From contig NZ_JACHXA010000003.1 in NCBI RefSeq assembly GCF_014191775.1, forward strand, positions 310,001 to 374,000: a DNA stretch of 64,000 nucleotides, read 5' to 3'. This stretch comes from Limibacillus halophilus (GTDB lineage: Bacteria > Pseudomonadota > Alphaproteobacteria > Kiloniellales > CECT-8803). The number at the start of each line of letters is the position of its first letter. The first letter of the stretch is position 1. The notes below the pieces were generated by a model, which was not told the DNA's origin, searched no databases, and saw only the letters and a list, made by a program, of their open reading frames with translations. Shown here piece by piece: positions 42,282-50,950 of this stretch. The position numbers were made by a program, and so were the translations under genes.

Positions 42282-44273
42282 TTAAAGTTCCAGCGCCAGC
42301 TTGCGACCTTCGTAGATGGCCATCACAGCCAATCGAGGGGCAACAGCATCGCCGATGGAGTGGATTTCGTAGTCGCCACCTTGCCCCGCCAAGGCATCGC
42401 CTAACCAGCGTTGCGATTCGTTGGTGCAACCCAGCACCAGCGCATCGGCTTCGACAACCTGACGCTCGGTATCACGCAAATCCATGATCTCGACGGCATC
42501 ACCACGCCACTCGGTGATAACCGAATCGCCCAGTGTTTTCACACCCAATTGCTTCAGGCGCTGGCGCAGCGGCCAGTCTGTCGCGGTCCGCACCAGTTCC
42601 CATCCCGTCATGGCATGGCGCGTCACAATAGTGACCTCATGCCCCTGCTCGGCTAGATGCCAAGCCGTCCCGGCGGCATGCCAATGGCCGATATCGTCAA
42701 GCACAACAACGTGTTTACCGGGCCGTGCATTGCGGCTCATTACATCCTCGACCGACCAGACGTTCCCCTTCTCAATGCCGGGGATGCGCTCGACATCCGG
42801 TATACCGCGCTGAAAACCGCGCTCATCGGGCAACGACCCAGTCGCCAGGACCACGACATCCAGTGCAAATCCATCTATATCGTCTGCATCGATGAAACAG
42901 TTGCGGCGCACCTCGACCTGCAGCTTGGCAAGCTGCGTCTCATACCATTGTATGTAATCCAGTATCTGCGCCCGGCGCGGCTGCAGGCCGGCTAGACGGA
43001 AACGACCGCCCAGTTCCGGCGCAGCCTCGCAAAGGGTCACCGAATGACCCCGCTCGGCTGCAACGCGCGCCGCTTCCAGCCCGGCGGGGCCGCCGCCGAC
43101 CACCAGGACCCGTTTTGGGTTCTCGGCCGGCGTAAAGCGGTCGCCACCCCACTCGAATTCACGGCCTGCCGAAGGATTGATGAGACAGGAAATCCAATAG
43201 TCCTTGGATCGTCTTCCCCAGCACATCTGATTGCAGGAGAGACAGGGGCGGACATCCTCCGGCCTGCCTTCACGCGCCTTGTTGGCCATATGGGGATCGG
43301 CGATCTGGCCGCGCACGATGGAAACCATATCGGCCTGGCCCGAGGCGATCACATAGTCCGCGTTCTCCGGTGTGCGGATATGGCTCTCTGCCTGGATACG
43401 GGTATGCTTGACGACCTGCTTGAGCGCCTCCGCATAGGGTACGCCCAGCTTGTCTTCATAGAGCACCGTCGGCATGAGAGGATAAAAATCGAAATAACTA
43501 CCGGTGCCGCAGGTCATGTAATCGATCAACGCTCTCTCGTCGTGGTAAGCGGCGATTTCCTGCATAGCTTCAACCGATAGCGAAGCTTTGATGACCGGGT
43601 GCATCGATACTGCCATGCCAATGATGAAATCCTCGCCTGTCGCCTTGCGGATGCGGCTGGTGATTTCCGTCGAAAAGCGCATGCGGTTCTCGAAAGAGCC
43701 GCCCCAGCGATCGTCGCGCCGGTTGGACCAAGGCGTCCAGAACTGGTCAATCAAGGCATGGTAGGCGGCAAAAAGCTCTATTCCATCGAAACCGCAGACC
43801 TGCGCCCTGACGGCTGCGTCGACGTAGCAGCCGATAACCTCCTCGATTTGTGCCCCGGTCATGGCATGACTGCCGTCTGAATCATGGAACGACGGTAGGC
43901 CCGAGGGGGACCAACTGGCATGAAAGGAATTATCGAAGTCGCCATGCTGGCCGACGTTGTAGAGCTGGTGAATCATCACCGCTCCTAGATCCTTGCAGGT
44001 CTCGGTGATGGCCCTGAAGCCCGGTATGACGGCATCGTCACCCTGGCGAAAGTTACCTCGGGTCAGAATGCCGGAAGCGTGCACCGGCATGGGCTCCACG
44101 ACGATCATCCCGGCGCCGCCACGTGCGCGCTCCGCGTAGTAGCCAAGGTGCCGCGCTCCAGGCAGGCCCTCCTCCGACATGTTCGCCGTGTGAGCGCCGA
44201 AATTTAGGCGCCCGCGCAGTGTCTTGTGGCGTAGTTGCAATGGCTTGAATAGATGAGGAAAGTGCTGGGTCAT
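42282..44273 (-). CDS. TMADH-type NADH:flavin oxidoreductase (dimethylamine/trimethylamine dehydrogenase family)
   Basis: 663 residues from ATG 44273. A TTG at 44297 is possible. The layout matches the neighbour at 40217, but the sequences are clearly diverged: OYE-like barrel (FGAHTANMSEEGLPGARHLG, ELFAAYHALIDQFWTPWSNR), then a complete Fe-S motif CLSCNQMCW...CLIN (C-x2-C-x3-C-x11-C), then VLVVGGGPAGLEAARVAAERG. It is probably a secondary/tertiary amine demethylase, perhaps for the dimethylated intermediate made next to MttB. It starts 24 bases after the mttB stop and is in the same direction, so probably in one operon. Confidence 0.86.
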   Translation of the reverse strand: MTQHFPHLFKPLQLRHKTLRGRLNFGAHTANMSEEGLPGARHLGYYAERARGGAGMIVVEPMPVHASGILTRGNFRQGDDAVIPGFRAITETCKDLGAVMIHQLYNVGQHGDFDNSFHASWSPSGLPSFHDSDGSHAMTGAQIEEVIGCYVDAAVRAQVCGFDGIELFAAYHALIDQFWTPWSNRRDDRWGGSFENRMRFSTEITSRIRKATGEDFIIGMAVSMHPVIKASLSVEAMQEIAAYHDERALIDYMTCGTGSYFDFYPLMPTVLYEDKLGVPYAEALKQVVKHTRIQAESHIRTPENADYVIASGQADMVSIVRGQIADPHMANKAREGRPEDVRPCLSCNQMCWGRRSKDYWISCLINPSAGREFEWGGDRFTPAENPKRVLVVGGGPAGLEAARVAAERGHSVTLCEAAPELGGRFRLAGLQPRRAQILDYIQWYETQLAKLQVEVRRNCFIDADDIDGFALDVVVLATGSLPDERGFQRGIPDVERIPGIEKGNVWSVEDVMSRNARPGKHVVVLDDIGHWHAAGTAWHLAEQGHEVTIVTRHAMTGWELVRTATDWPLRQRLKQLGVKTLGDSVITEWRGDAVEIMDLRDTERQVVEADALVLGCTNESQRWLGDALAGQGGDYEIHSIGDAVAPRLAVMAIYEGRKLALEL

Positions 44274-44297
44274 GACGTCGGTGAACTCCCCGCCCAA

Positions 44298-45836
44298 TCA
44301 GTACCAGGCTTCCGGCAGGTCGGCCTTTCGGCGCGCCACGAATTCCCTCAGGGCCTCGTCGACGGCCGGATCTATGGGCGGGGCCTCGTAAGCAGCCAGT
44401 ATCTCCTTGCAGCGCCGGGCCGCACGGGCCTCTGAACTCAGCGAACCGGCCTCGGCCCACTGCTCAAAGGAATCGTTGTCGGCCATCTCTGCGTCATAGA
44501 AGGCCGTACGATAATTACTCAACGTGTGCGCACAGCCCAGGAAATGCTTGCCTACCCCTACTTCGCGAAATGCGTCCAACGCTAGCGCATTATCATCGGT
44601 CGCCAAGCCTTTCATCAGCACGTGCATCATGCCGACATGATCGCAGTCGATGATGAACTTCTCGTACCCCATGGTCAGGCCCCCTTCGAGCCAGCCCGCC
44701 GCATGCAAAATGAAATTGGCGCCCGACAGCATTGAAGCCATGAGCGAGTCCGAACTCTCCTGCGCCGATTGGGCATCGGCGACCTTGGATGCGGTGAGCG
44801 ATCCGCCCAAGCGCAGCGGCGCACCCAAACGGCGGGCCAATTGGCCAACGACCATGTAACCAAGCGTCGGCTCGGGCATCCCGAAAGTCGGAGCACCGCT
44901 CTTGAGGGACATGGATGACAGGAAGTTGCCAAAAATTACCGGCGCCCCGGGCCGCACGAGTTGCGTCAGGGCGACCCCTACCATCGCCTCCGCCAACGCC
45001 TGGGCGATTGCGCCGGTCGTCGTCACCGGCCCCATGGCACCGCCCAGTATGAAAGGTACGACCACGGTGCATTGATTGGCAGCGGCATAAGCCCTGAGCG
45101 CGCCAGTCATAGCGCTGTCATATACCAGCGGCGAGTTGACATTGATGTTGCCAAGGATAACGCAGTTCTGGTCTACAAAATCCTCACCGAACGCGAGCTT
45201 CGCCATGGCGATGGAATCCGCTGCGCGTTCTGGAATCGTCACCGACCCCATGAAGGGCTTGTCCGAGTAGCGCAGATGCGCATAGACCATGTCCAGGTGC
45301 CGGGTGGAAACCGGGATATCAACCGGTTCGCAGATCGTACCGCCGGAATGATTGAGCCACGGAGACGCATAGGCCAGCTTTACGAAGGCTTCGAAGTCCT
45401 CCAGCGTGCCGTAGCGCCGCCCGCCATCCAAATCGCGCACGAAAGGCGACCCATAAGCCGGGGAGAAGACCACGTGATCACCGCCGATGATGACGGTGCG
45501 CTCCGGGTTACGCGCGTGCTGCTTGAACTGCCGCGGTGTGCTCGCCTGGATAATACCGCGCACCAAACCACGCGGGAACCGGACCCGCTCCCCCTGGACA
45601 TCGGCCCCCGCTTCGCGCCAAAGACGCAAAGCCTCTTCATCGCCGCGAAAGTCGATCCCGATTTCCTGAAGAATCTGGTCGGCCGCGTCTTCGATCGCGG
45701 CCAGCCCTTCCTCTCCCATCAATTCATAGGTGGGAATCTGCCGGGTCAATATGGCTGGAGCCGCAACATCGGCTGGACGCGCCGCCCTTCCCGCTCGACC
45801 GCCACCCTCTCGTCTGCGCGCACGCGTTTCACCCAT
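44298..45836 (-). CDS. Trimethylamine methyltransferase (MttB) superfamily protein
   Basis: 512 residues, an MttB-family barrel with no in-frame amber codon, so of the non-pyrrolysine type, which includes glycine betaine (MtgB) and proline betaine (MtpB) methyltransferases. The N-terminus (RRREGGGRAGRAARPADVA) is basic and disordered. Conserved parts include ITIGGDHVVFSP-like IIGGDHVVFSPAYGSPFVRD, LAYASPWLNHSGGTICEP, and FILGGAMGPVTTTGAIAQALAE. MttB enzymes pass a methyl group to a corrinoid protein. No corrinoid protein or activating protein is in the window, so the acceptor is unclear. Divergent from a LysR gene. Confidence 0.9.
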   Translation of the reverse strand: MGETRARRREGGGRAGRAARPADVAAPAILTRQIPTYELMGEEGLAAIEDAADQILQEIGIDFRGDEEALRLWREAGADVQGERVRFPRGLVRGIIQASTPRQFKQHARNPERTVIIGGDHVVFSPAYGSPFVRDLDGGRRYGTLEDFEAFVKLAYASPWLNHSGGTICEPVDIPVSTRHLDMVYAHLRYSDKPFMGSVTIPERAADSIAMAKLAFGEDFVDQNCVILGNINVNSPLVYDSAMTGALRAYAAANQCTVVVPFILGGAMGPVTTTGAIAQALAEAMVGVALTQLVRPGAPVIFGNFLSSMSLKSGAPTFGMPEPTLGYMVVGQLARRLGAPLRLGGSLTASKVADAQSAQESSDSLMASMLSGANFILHAAGWLEGGLTMGYEKFIIDCDHVGMMHVLMKGLATDDNALALDAFREVGVGKHFLGCAHTLSNYRTAFYDAEMADNDSFEQWAEAGSLSSEARAARRCKEILAAYEAPPIDPAVDEALREFVARRKADLPEAWY

Positions 45837-45920
45837 GATCCGGTGTTCCCTCTGGCTTAATGCATTGCCCTTGTTTGTTTGATGCTATAGCTGTCCTGTT
45901 GCGCTGTAATCTTGGAAAAT

Positions 45921-45934
45921 TCTGATCTTTCAGA
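45921..45934. promoter_or_regulatory. Candidate LysR operator in the mttB-lysR gap
   Basis: TCTGATCTTTCAGA is a perfect 5+4+5 inverted repeat 12 bases ahead of the LysR ATG in the 110-base divergent region, flanked by A/T-rich sequence. It is close to, but not exactly, the T-N11-A LysR rule. A role in autoregulation or mttB activation is inferred. Confidence 0.45.
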
Positions 45935-45946
45935 TAAAAATGCTTT

Positions 45947-46861
45947 ATGAATAACTTACGTCGGCTTCTTCCCTCCGCCAACGCGTTGCTATCCTTTGAG
46001 GCCGCAGCGAGAGCGGGCAGCTTTACCAAAGCCGCAACGGAATTGGGTGTCACACAGGCTGCGGTCAGCTACAGCATACGCCAGATTGAGACGGCGTTGG
46101 GCGTCAAACTCTTCACCCGGCAGCACCGGCGCGTCGCGTTGACCGAGACCGGAGAACGCTTCTACCAGGACGTTTCGCTGGGGCTGGCGCATATCCTTCG
46201 CTCGGCGGAGGACATTCGGCGTCAGCACGACGATCGCCACATCACCATCTCCGTCTCTACGGCCTTCGCCAGCCACTGGATGGTGCCTCGCCTGGCCGCC
46301 TTTCGTCAGGCGCATCCAGACATCGATTTACGTCTGCAAACAACCGACAAGGACATCGATCTGGTCGCAGAGAGCATTACTTTGGGGGTCAGACGCGGAT
46401 ACGGCCAGTGGCCCGGCTGCGGCACAGCTTACTTCGCCGACGAGGAGATACTTCCGCTGTGCAGCCCCGGATACCTTGAGGAAGCAGGCCCGTTCAACTC
46501 ACTGGATGAACTGGCGGCGGCTAAACTAATTCACCTGGACGAACCTTTTCGGCCACGGCCGAGCTGGCAGGATTGGTTCGCCAACCTTGGTGTTTCCTAC
46601 CAGGATCGTGGCGATGGACTCCGGTTCAACGACTATGCCCTGGTCATCCAGGCAGCACTCGAAGGACAAGGCGTTGCAATTGGCTGGCGGCACCTGACCG
46701 GTAATCTCATCGCACAAGGCAACCTCGTTCCGGCCCGACCGGAGAAGTGGTTGGGCGAACAGGGATTTTATGTGGTTTGGCCGTTCGGCCCATTGGAGAA
46801 TGAGGATTGCAAGCGCGTACGTGACTGGTTGCTGGACCAGTCACGTCCCTATCGGAAATGA
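45947..46861 (+). CDS. LysR-family regulator, GcvA-like
   Basis: 304 residues. The N-terminal wHTH is at about residues 8-66 (LLSFEAAARAGSFTKAATEL, then VTQAAVSYSIRQIETALGVK). The effector domain is at about 90-300, starting ITISVSTAFASHWMVPRL as in GcvA-type members. It is divergently paired with mttB, so it probably senses the methylated amine or a product and controls that operon. No ribosome site is obvious before ATG 45947 (ATGCTTT precedes it). The stop lies 2 bases from the convergent protease gene. Confidence 0.9.
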   Translation: MNNLRRLLPSANALLSFEAAARAGSFTKAATELGVTQAAVSYSIRQIETALGVKLFTRQHRRVALTETGERFYQDVSLGLAHILRSAEDIRRQHDDRHITISVSTAFASHWMVPRLAAFRQAHPDIDLRLQTTDKDIDLVAESITLGVRRGYGQWPGCGTAYFADEEILPLCSPGYLEEAGPFNSLDELAAAKLIHLDEPFRPRPSWQDWFANLGVSYQDRGDGLRFNDYALVIQAALEGQGVAIGWRHLTGNLIAQGNLVPARPEKWLGEQGFYVVWPFGPLENEDCKRVRDWLLDQSRPYRK

Positions 46862-46863
46862 CG

Positions 46864-47682
46864 CTATTTCGGTTGACGCTCATGCGGTGTCGGTAGGTAT
46901 TCGACACTGGCGCGGCTACGAACCGGCTGCGGAAACAGCTCCATTAATTGGAAAACCTCATCGGGCATGTCATTGGCAATGGGCAGGCCCAACCTTCGCG
47001 CTTCGGCCTCGGTGATTGGGTAGTCGTGCGTCCAGCGGCCGCTTGTCAACGTATCGGCAAGCTGCTCGGCCTGTTCAGGCGGCATCTTACCAAGCAATAA
47101 ATCGAGGACAGACTCGCGGAGTTGGCGAACCGCCTTTTCGGCAATATCAGCCAAAATCAAGGTCTCGTCGTCGACCTCGTCGATCGACTTTGACTGGACC
47201 ACATTGAGAATGGAAACGGCAGGTTTACCAGCAATCTGCGGATCAACCGGGCCCAACACGGAATGGTGGCACATGACAATCTCGTCCGCTGCCAGAGCCA
47301 GGAGCGTACCGCCTGACATGGCGTAGTGCGGCACGTAAACCCGCACCTTACCCTGATGGCGTTGGAGCGCCCGGGCGATCTGTAGCGCTGCCAGCACCAA
47401 GCCCCCTGGCGTTTGGAGAATCAAATCGATAGGCATTTTCGGGTCGGTAAGATGGATCGCTCGCAAGACCTGCTCAGAATCCTCCACATCGATGTAGCGC
47501 ACCAAGGGAAAGCCCAGGAGACGCATGGTCTCCTGCCGGTGCACCAGAAGGATCACACGTGAGCCGCGTTTCTTTTCGAGTTGGGAAATCTTACGTTGCC
47601 GCAGAGCCATCAGGACACGTTGCTGCAATACCGGCTGCAGCATGATGACGAGCAGTACGATCCAGAAAAAACCTCCGTCCAC
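46864..47682 (-). CDS. Clp-fold serine protease (SDH/SppA-like) with membrane anchor
   Basis: 272 residues from GTG 47682 with AGGGG upstream. An N-terminal membrane helix (FFWIVLLVIMLQPVL) is followed by a charged linker and a Clp/crotonase-fold domain. LILQTPGGLVLAALQIARAL holds the oxyanion-type GG, and the nucleophile is the Ser in HYAMSGGTLLALAADEIVM. The VLGPVDPQI that follows is typical. This is the SDH family, distantly related to SppA. It is likely a cytosol-facing membrane protease of unknown target. Convergent with lysR. Confidence 0.88.
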   Translation of the reverse strand: MDGGFFWIVLLVIMLQPVLQQRVLMALRQRKISQLEKKRGSRVILLVHRQETMRLLGFPLVRYIDVEDSEQVLRAIHLTDPKMPIDLILQTPGGLVLAALQIARALQRHQGKVRVYVPHYAMSGGTLLALAADEIVMCHHSVLGPVDPQIAGKPAVSILNVVQSKSIDEVDDETLILADIAEKAVRQLRESVLDLLLGKMPPEQAEQLADTLTSGRWTHDYPITEAEARRLGLPIANDMPDEVFQLMELFPQPVRSRASVEYLPTPHERQPK

Positions 47683-47798
47683 ACGCCCCTCCGCCGGTTG
47701 TTGTCCAAGACAATCAAAACTCTAGGCGAATGACGGCGAATCTGCCAGTCAATGACAGGACGGACACCAATAACCCGGTTTGATAGGTGTTAGAAAAA

Positions 47799-48047
47799 TT
47801 AGCTCTGGCGCGCTGCGTAAGCTGTATCGGCGACGGCGTGGCGCGCCCGATTGCGGACCATGCGGTCATGCAGCTCATTGATCATGTGGCTGCCGGTTTT
47901 CTCGAAAAGAAAAGGCAAGACCGCATGGATTGCACAAGCCAGGGACGCCAAGAACAACTTCAGCGCAAAACCGGATGCCGTGCCGAAATGCTCACCATAG
48001 GTTTCGCTGACGGCGGCTGGATGTGCGGTGAAAAGGCGTCTGATCAT
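47799..48047 (-). CDS. DUF6356 small membrane protein
   Basis: 82 residues from ATG 48047, with AAGGGGAG 7 bases upstream. A frame from 48086 adds 13 residues without a site. The head MIRRLFTAHPAAVSETYGEH and the helix LKLFLASLACAIHAVLPFLF match the small alphaproteobacterial DUF6356 group. The tail is basic (HDRMVRNRARHAV). No function is known. It is divergent from the Lrp gene across an AT-rich 133-base gap. Confidence 0.8.
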   Translation of the reverse strand: MIRRLFTAHPAAVSETYGEHFGTASGFALKLFLASLACAIHAVLPFLFEKTGSHMINELHDRMVRNRARHAVADTAYAARQS

Positions 48048-48121
48048 CTTCGTGCTCCCCTTGATACTGGAAAACAGCTTAATCAAAAATCCCAGAAAAC
48101 ACTTTCCTATTTTCCTCTATT

Positions 48122-48141
48122 TTTACTATTTATGTAGTAAA
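48122..48141. promoter_or_regulatory. AT-rich palindrome upstream of the Lrp gene
   Basis: TTTACTA and TAGTAAA form a perfect 7-bp inverted repeat with a 6-base spacer. A shorter CATAATATG palindrome follows at about 48160. Both sit in an A/T-rich stretch 40 bases ahead of the Lrp start, as expected for an autoregulatory Lrp site and core promoter. The role is inferred. Confidence 0.4.
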
Positions 48142-48180
48142 TTTTCCCCTTTTTATTTCATAATATGATAATTTTTCCCA

Positions 48181-48681
48181 ATGGATGCCACAGATAAGAG
48201 AATCCTGAACCTTCTGCAACGCGATGCCTCGTTGTCGCTCGTTGAATTGGCCGACAGGGTCGGTCTTTCGACTTCGCCATGTTGGCGCCGCATTCAGGCT
48301 TTAGAGAAGAGTGGTGTTATAAGGCAGCGCGTAGCCCTGCTGGACCCGGACCGCCTCGGTCTTGGTTTGGCGGCTTTTGTGCGGGTGCGGACGAACCAGC
48401 ACAACCAGGCTTGGTTTGACAGCTTCGCGACGGCCGTGGAAAAGATCGATGAGATCGTTGAATTCTACCGGATGAGCGGCGATTTGGATTACCTGCTGAA
48501 GATCGTCGTTCCGGATATTGCAGGTTACGATGCTGTCTACAAACGTCTGATAGCGAGCGTGGACCTGACTGATGTATCCGCCTCCTTTGTTATGGAGGAG
48601 ATCAAGGCGACGACCGAGTTGCCGCTGGACTATACCGGTACAAACAACCCCCCAAGTTCTGGAAGTGGAAAAAGACGATGA
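48181..48681 (+). CDS. Lrp/AsnC-family transcriptional regulator
   Basis: 166 residues. The HTH is ATDKRILNLLQRDASLSLVEL then STSPCWRRIQALEKSGVI (residues 3-50). The RAM ligand domain is at about 65-145 (AAFVRVRTNQHNQ, FYRMSGDLDYLLKIVVPD). No ribosome site is seen before ATG 48181 (TTTTTCCCA precedes it), so leaderless translation is possible. It overlaps the next gene by 4 bases (ATGA). The Thr/Gly/Ser-rich tail is not part of the RAM domain. Confidence 0.93.
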   Translation: MDATDKRILNLLQRDASLSLVELADRVGLSTSPCWRRIQALEKSGVIRQRVALLDPDRLGLGLAAFVRVRTNQHNQAWFDSFATAVEKIDEIVEFYRMSGDLDYLLKIVVPDIAGYDAVYKRLIASVDLTDVSASFVMEEIKATTELPLDYTGTNNPPSSGSGKRR

Positions 48682-49274
48682 CTAGAGTGCGACGGTTCCT
48701 GATGATGCTGGGTCTGATCAGTCTGGTAGCGCTGCCGGGCGTTGCAACGGCGCAGACCAGTGACGCGTCCCAAGAACCCGCGACCGATGACGGCACCTAC
48801 TCGGAAAACGAAATACTGGAGGAGGCGCGCGGCTTCTTCGGCGCGACGACCGAGGGCCTTGCCGAGATCATCGAGAAAGCTTTCGAGGATAACGGTCGTC
48901 CGAACGCCTACATCGTCGGCGAGGAAGCCAGCGGCGCGATTGGCGTCGGTGTTCGCTACGGCGAGGGTACCTTGAACAGCAAGCTACACGGCACCCGCAA
49001 GATTTACTGGCAGGGCCCGTCTATCGGATGGGACCTGGGCGGCAATGCCTCACGGGTGTTTACCCTGGTCTACGATCTGCCCAGCTCAGAAGCTATTTTC
49101 CAGCGCTTTCCGGGTGTGGAAGGCAGTTTCTACTTCATTGCCGGGTTGGGTGTGAATTATCAACGGGCAGCCGGCATCACCCTGGCGCCGATCCGCACGG
49201 GCGTTGGTCTGCGGGCCGGAGCAAACGTCGGCTACCTTCATTACACCAAGGAAAGCTCCTGGATCCCCTTCTGA
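48678..49274 (+). CDS. EipA/DUF1134 exported envelope protein
   Basis: 198 residues. The signal peptide has RVRRFLMMLGLISLVALPG with a cut near ATAQ-TS. The mature body is the DUF1134 domain: EILEEARGFFGATTEGLAEI, then GEEASGAIGVGVRYGEGTL, then IYWQGPSIGWDLGGNASRVF, ending YLHYTKESSWIPF. In Brucella the family member EipA supports cell-envelope integrity. The start overlaps the Lrp gene's stop. Same-strand overlap suggests that the two are co-expressed. A terminator follows. Confidence 0.93.
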   Translation: MTRVRRFLMMLGLISLVALPGVATAQTSDASQEPATDDGTYSENEILEEARGFFGATTEGLAEIIEKAFEDNGRPNAYIVGEEASGAIGVGVRYGEGTLNSKLHGTRKIYWQGPSIGWDLGGNASRVFTLVYDLPSSEAIFQRFPGVEGSFYFIAGLGVNYQRAAGITLAPIRTGVGLRAGANVGYLHYTKESSWIPF

Positions 49275-49325
49275 TCGAGGCGTGCCCAACTTAAGGGTGC
49301 AGTAAGCGCCCCGTTCCTTTATAAG

Positions 49326-49353
49326 GCCCGGCGGACCCAACCGCCGGGCTTTA
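49326..49353 (+). terminator. Rho-independent terminator between eipA and mscS
   Basis: GCCCGGCGG and CCGCCGGGC pair perfectly around ACCCAA, followed by TTTAT. It ends only 18 bases before the mscS start codon, and the mscS ribosome site lies inside the gap, so the mscS promoter must overlap or lie upstream of the hairpin. Confidence 0.8.
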
Positions 49354-49370
49354 TGAATTTAGGAGGGAAC

Positions 49371-50192
49371 ATGGAATCCGAAATCAAAGCGGTCGTGGAC
49401 GAGGTAATCAGCCTAGTCACGCTCTATGGCCTCGACGTCATTGGCGCCATTGTCATCCTTATTGTCGGCCTATTCCTTGCTGGGCGAGCCGACAAGCTAG
49501 TACGCCGCATGCTGTCTCGCAGCCCGCGAATCGATGACATGCTACGCAGCTTCTTCGGCAGCCTCGCGCGGTACATCATCATTGCGATGACCGTGATTGC
49601 GGTGCTGAATCAGTTTGGCGTACAGACCGCCAGTCTGATTGCGGTTGTCGGTGCTGCCGGTCTGGCCATTGGCCTGGCGCTACAGGGTACGCTCAGCAAC
49701 GTTGCCGCTGGTGTGATGCTCCTGATCTTCCGGCCTTTCAAGGCGGGTGATTATGTCGAGGTCGGCGGCCGCTCCGGGACGATCAAGGCGCTCGGCCTTT
49801 TCGTCACCGAGATGGCGACGCCGGATAATGTCCAGATCATCATTCCAAACAGCCAGGTTTGGGGTTCGGCTGTCGTCAATTACTCTTATCACAAGACCCG
49901 CCGTCTGGACCTCGCCCTAGGCATCGCCTACGAGGCCGATATCGGCAAGGCCAAAGCGGCGGTGGAAAACCTGATTGCCGCCGATGCGCGCTGTCATAAT
50001 GACCCAGCCCCATTGGTCGCGGTCGGCAATTTGGGTGACAGCTCCGTTGATTTCGTGATCCGCATCTGGTGCGACGCCGGTGACTACTGGCCCCTGAAAT
50101 GGGATATGACCCGGGCCCTGAAAGAGCGCATGGACAAGGAGGGCATCAGCATTCCTTACCCGCAGCGCACCATCCACCAGGCGGCCGAATAA
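49371..50192 (+). CDS. mscS: Small-conductance mechanosensitive channel MscS
   Basis: 273 residues from ATG 49371, with AGGAGGGAAC directly upstream (a start 18 bases earlier is rejected). Three N-terminal membrane helices, the third being the pore helix SLIAVVGAAGLAIGLALQGTLSNVAAGV with its Gly/Ala pattern (about residues 93-120), then the beta domain (GDYVEVGGRSGTIKALGLFV, IIPNSQVWGSAVVNYS) and the C-terminal vestibule. It vents solutes on osmotic downshift, together with the mscL gene at 16911. Isolated transcription unit with its own terminator. Confidence 0.96.
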   Translation: MESEIKAVVDEVISLVTLYGLDVIGAIVILIVGLFLAGRADKLVRRMLSRSPRIDDMLRSFFGSLARYIIIAMTVIAVLNQFGVQTASLIAVVGAAGLAIGLALQGTLSNVAAGVMLLIFRPFKAGDYVEVGGRSGTIKALGLFVTEMATPDNVQIIIPNSQVWGSAVVNYSYHKTRRLDLALGIAYEADIGKAKAAVENLIAADARCHNDPAPLVAVGNLGDSSVDFVIRIWCDAGDYWPLKWDMTRALKERMDKEGISIPYPQRTIHQAAE

Positions 50193-50215
50193 CAGGCGCT
50201 ATGGCGTAAAGAAAA

Positions 50216-50247
50216 GGGCGGCTCAGGGAAACCGGGCCGCCCTTTTT
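50216..50247 (+). terminator. Rho-independent terminator after mscS
   Basis: GGGCGGC pairs with GCCGCCC (loop of 13), followed by TTTTT. Preceded by a run of A, so it could work in both directions. Confidence 0.88.
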
Positions 50248-50271
50248 CGTTTCGATTACCGATCGGCGCCG

Positions 50272-50838
50272 TCAGGCTGGTTCTTCCAAGCGCAGGCGCG
50301 CCGGGTAGTAAGTGACGATCAGGCGGAAGACGGGCAACAACGTCGCCGCCATGAAGAGTTTTGCACCGAAGTCGCCCCAGGCCCAGGTGATCCAGGGCAG
50401 ACCCGTTCCGGCAAAGGCCAGCGAGAAGAACAACGCTGTATCAACGGCCGAACCGATTACGCTGGAAACCAAAGGCGCTTTCCACCAGACGGCGCGGCGC
50501 AACTGGTTGAACACGGAAATATCGAGCATCTGGGCTACAAGGAAGGCGCTTCCCGACGCGATCGCAATGCGCACGTCAACCAGAAGCGAGAGCGCTACGC
50601 CGATCACAAAACCCAACGCCACGACCCAACGGGCATTCTTGGCCCCCAGCAGGCGGTTGGTCGTATCGGTGACCAGGAACGCTATCGGATAGCTGATCGC
50701 GCCCCAGGTGAGCCAGTCGTTGATCGGATGCTGTACCAATTCGTTCGACAGCACGATGACCAACGCCATCGCAACAAGCGGCGGCAACAAGAGACGGAAG
50801 GGAATCCCGGTCGGGTTCATGCCGGATTTGATTGTCAC
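50272..50838 (-). CDS. VUT/YhhQ-family queuosine-precursor-type transporter
   Basis: 188 residues from GTG 50838 with AGGAG 8 bases upstream. ATG 50862 in frame has no site. Six helices, with the family core ISYPIAFLVTDTTNRLLGAKNAR near residues 48-70 and DISVFNQLRR near 105. YhhQ-type proteins import preQ1/preQ0, and the signature helix with TDTTNR is typical. No preQ1 riboswitch motif was seen in the leader. Convergent with mscS. Confidence 0.87.
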   Translation of the reverse strand: MTIKSGMNPTGIPFRLLLPPLVAMALVIVLSNELVQHPINDWLTWGAISYPIAFLVTDTTNRLLGAKNARWVVALGFVIGVALSLLVDVRIAIASGSAFLVAQMLDISVFNQLRRAVWWKAPLVSSVIGSAVDTALFFSLAFAGTGLPWITWAWGDFGAKLFMAATLLPVFRLIVTYYPARLRLEEPA

Positions 50839-50950
50839 GGTTCTTTGCTCCTGGTTACCCATAGACGCAATTGAATGGATGCGGGGCTATAGGCCCCTAC
50901 CCCAATCTCTGTCAAGTAAACCTATGACGGCCTCACGCAACCGTGCCTCA

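Noticed and set aside
50863-50950. Possible preQ1 riboswitch before the YhhQ-type gene
   Set aside because: I looked for the preQ1-I stem and A-rich tail on the minus strand and did not find them.
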